Positions 63,948 through 64,000 of a stretch of DNA of 64,000 nucleotides are shown here, piece by piece. The notes beneath the pieces are model-generated. The model ran no database searches. It saw only the letters and a list, made by a program, of their open reading frames with translations, and had not been told where the DNA came from. Source of the DNA: JAKAGZ01 sp963783855 (GTDB taxonomy: Bacteria; Bacteroidota; Ignavibacteria; Ignavibacteriales; Ignavibacteriaceae); NCBI GenBank assembly GCA_963783855.1, contig CAWAPE010000007.1, forward strand, positions 131,828 through 195,827, written 5' to 3'. Each line of letters starts with the position of its first letter. Position 1 is the stretch's first letter. Both the position numbers and the translations under genes were made by a program.

Positions 63948-64000
63948 ATGAAAAATAATAAAAATAATAATTGCCCATTTTGTAATTCGGAAAATATTGC
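63948..64000 (+). CDS. Cassette 3 gene, 5' fragment with zinc-ribbon start
   Basis: ATG 63948 opens a frame that runs off the window after 17 codons: an Asn/Lys-rich start followed by CPFCNSENI. The CPxC motif is half of a zinc ribbon. It sits 16 nt after the presumed end of attC2, as the first gene of a third cassette would. Confidence 0.45.
   Translation, partial: MKNNKNNNCPFCNSENI

Larger units (their letters stand above)
61777..64000 (+). mobile_element. Integron-like gene cassette array without visible integrase
   Basis: Cassette 1 runs from T61778 to G62699 and cassette 2 from T62700 to about 63931. Each starts with a GTTA-type core and carries, at the head of its 3' recombination site, the exact 10-nt reverse complement of its own start: GTTAGTTGGC (61777) with GCCAACTAAC (62509), and GTTATACAGC (62699) with GCTGTATAAC (63739). 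This is the expected geometry of a circular cassette with one attC. All three genes point the same way as the attC sites. The array continues beyond the window. An integrase may lie outside, or this may be a cluster of attC sites lacking integrase. Confidence 0.75.

Noticed and set aside
1..64000. CRISPR array, rRNA or tRNA genes
   Set aside because: I saw no evenly spaced direct repeats, no rRNA sequence and no cloverleaf with a TTCGA-type T-loop in the intergenic gaps that I could support by eye.

Overview
This is an AT-rich chromosomal segment from a Gram-negative bacterium, most likely of the Ignavibacteria / Bacteroidota-Chlorobiota group. Pointers are a GldC homologue, a bacterial GGGP-synthase-like protein, DUF5916 and BNR/sortilin-like secreted proteins, LytS/LytTR signalling, many lipoproteins with short lipoboxes and weak ribosome binding sites. 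The lineage is inferred from gene content, not from a marker tree.

Layout. 1-7.1 kb: ileS (3' part), a DksA/TraR protein, two tandem lspA genes, rluD, cysS and a YgjP-like metallopeptidase, all on +. 7.2-16.7 kb, mostly -: a BAHD-like acyltransferase, msrB, a TlpA-like redoxin, a frame-broken glcD-type oxidase, a glycosyltransferase-like gene, a frame-broken miaA and a large kinase-like protein without its phospho-acceptor His. 16.7-18.7 kb (+): AlkA-like glycosylase, ECF sigma with zinc-finger anti-sigma, and a rhodanese whose catalytic Cys is Ser. 18.7-25 kb (-): SnoaL-like lipoprotein, a decayed BNR-repeat gene, yjjX and a DUF5916 protein. 25.1-31.5 kb (-): pyruvate dehydrogenase genes aceE (frame-broken)-aceF-lpdA, with a four-helix-bundle gene inserted before lpdA. 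31.7-36.5 kb (-): hydrolase, gmhA, GGGP synthase-like gene, tex. 36.7-41.9 kb (+): arsC-like, a trans-sulfuration enzyme, a LiaF-like/LytS/LytTR envelope-signalling set and a DinB protein. 42-48.5 kb: intact BNR paralogue, acylating aldehyde dehydrogenase, class V aminotransferase. 48.6-53.9 kb (+): a probable murein-recycling operon (sugar kinase, AmpG-like permease, serine hydrolase, exported NagZ-like GH3). 54-57.4 kb (+): a YciI remnant, an orphan LytTR gene and small envelope genes. 57.4-60.8 kb (-): cydBA, gldC, nuclease.

The most notable feature is at the right edge, 61.78-64.0 kb: an integron-like cassette array. Two cassettes each begin with GTTA... and each later carries the exact 10-nt reverse complement of its own start at the head of an attC-like site. 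The first attC has a 16-bp imperfect stem with two single-base bulges on one arm, the hallmark of extrahelical bases. No integrase gene is visible. Cassette 1 encodes a protein with a SeqA-C-terminal-like domain, cassette 2 an unrecognised protein, and a third ORF with a zinc-ribbon start runs off the window.

Three otherwise intact genes (glcD-like, miaA, aceE) each carry one single-base frame break, two in homopolymers, so assembly error must be considered. The BNR gene at 19.2-22.2 kb carries two frameshifts plus an in-frame stop and looks genuinely decayed.
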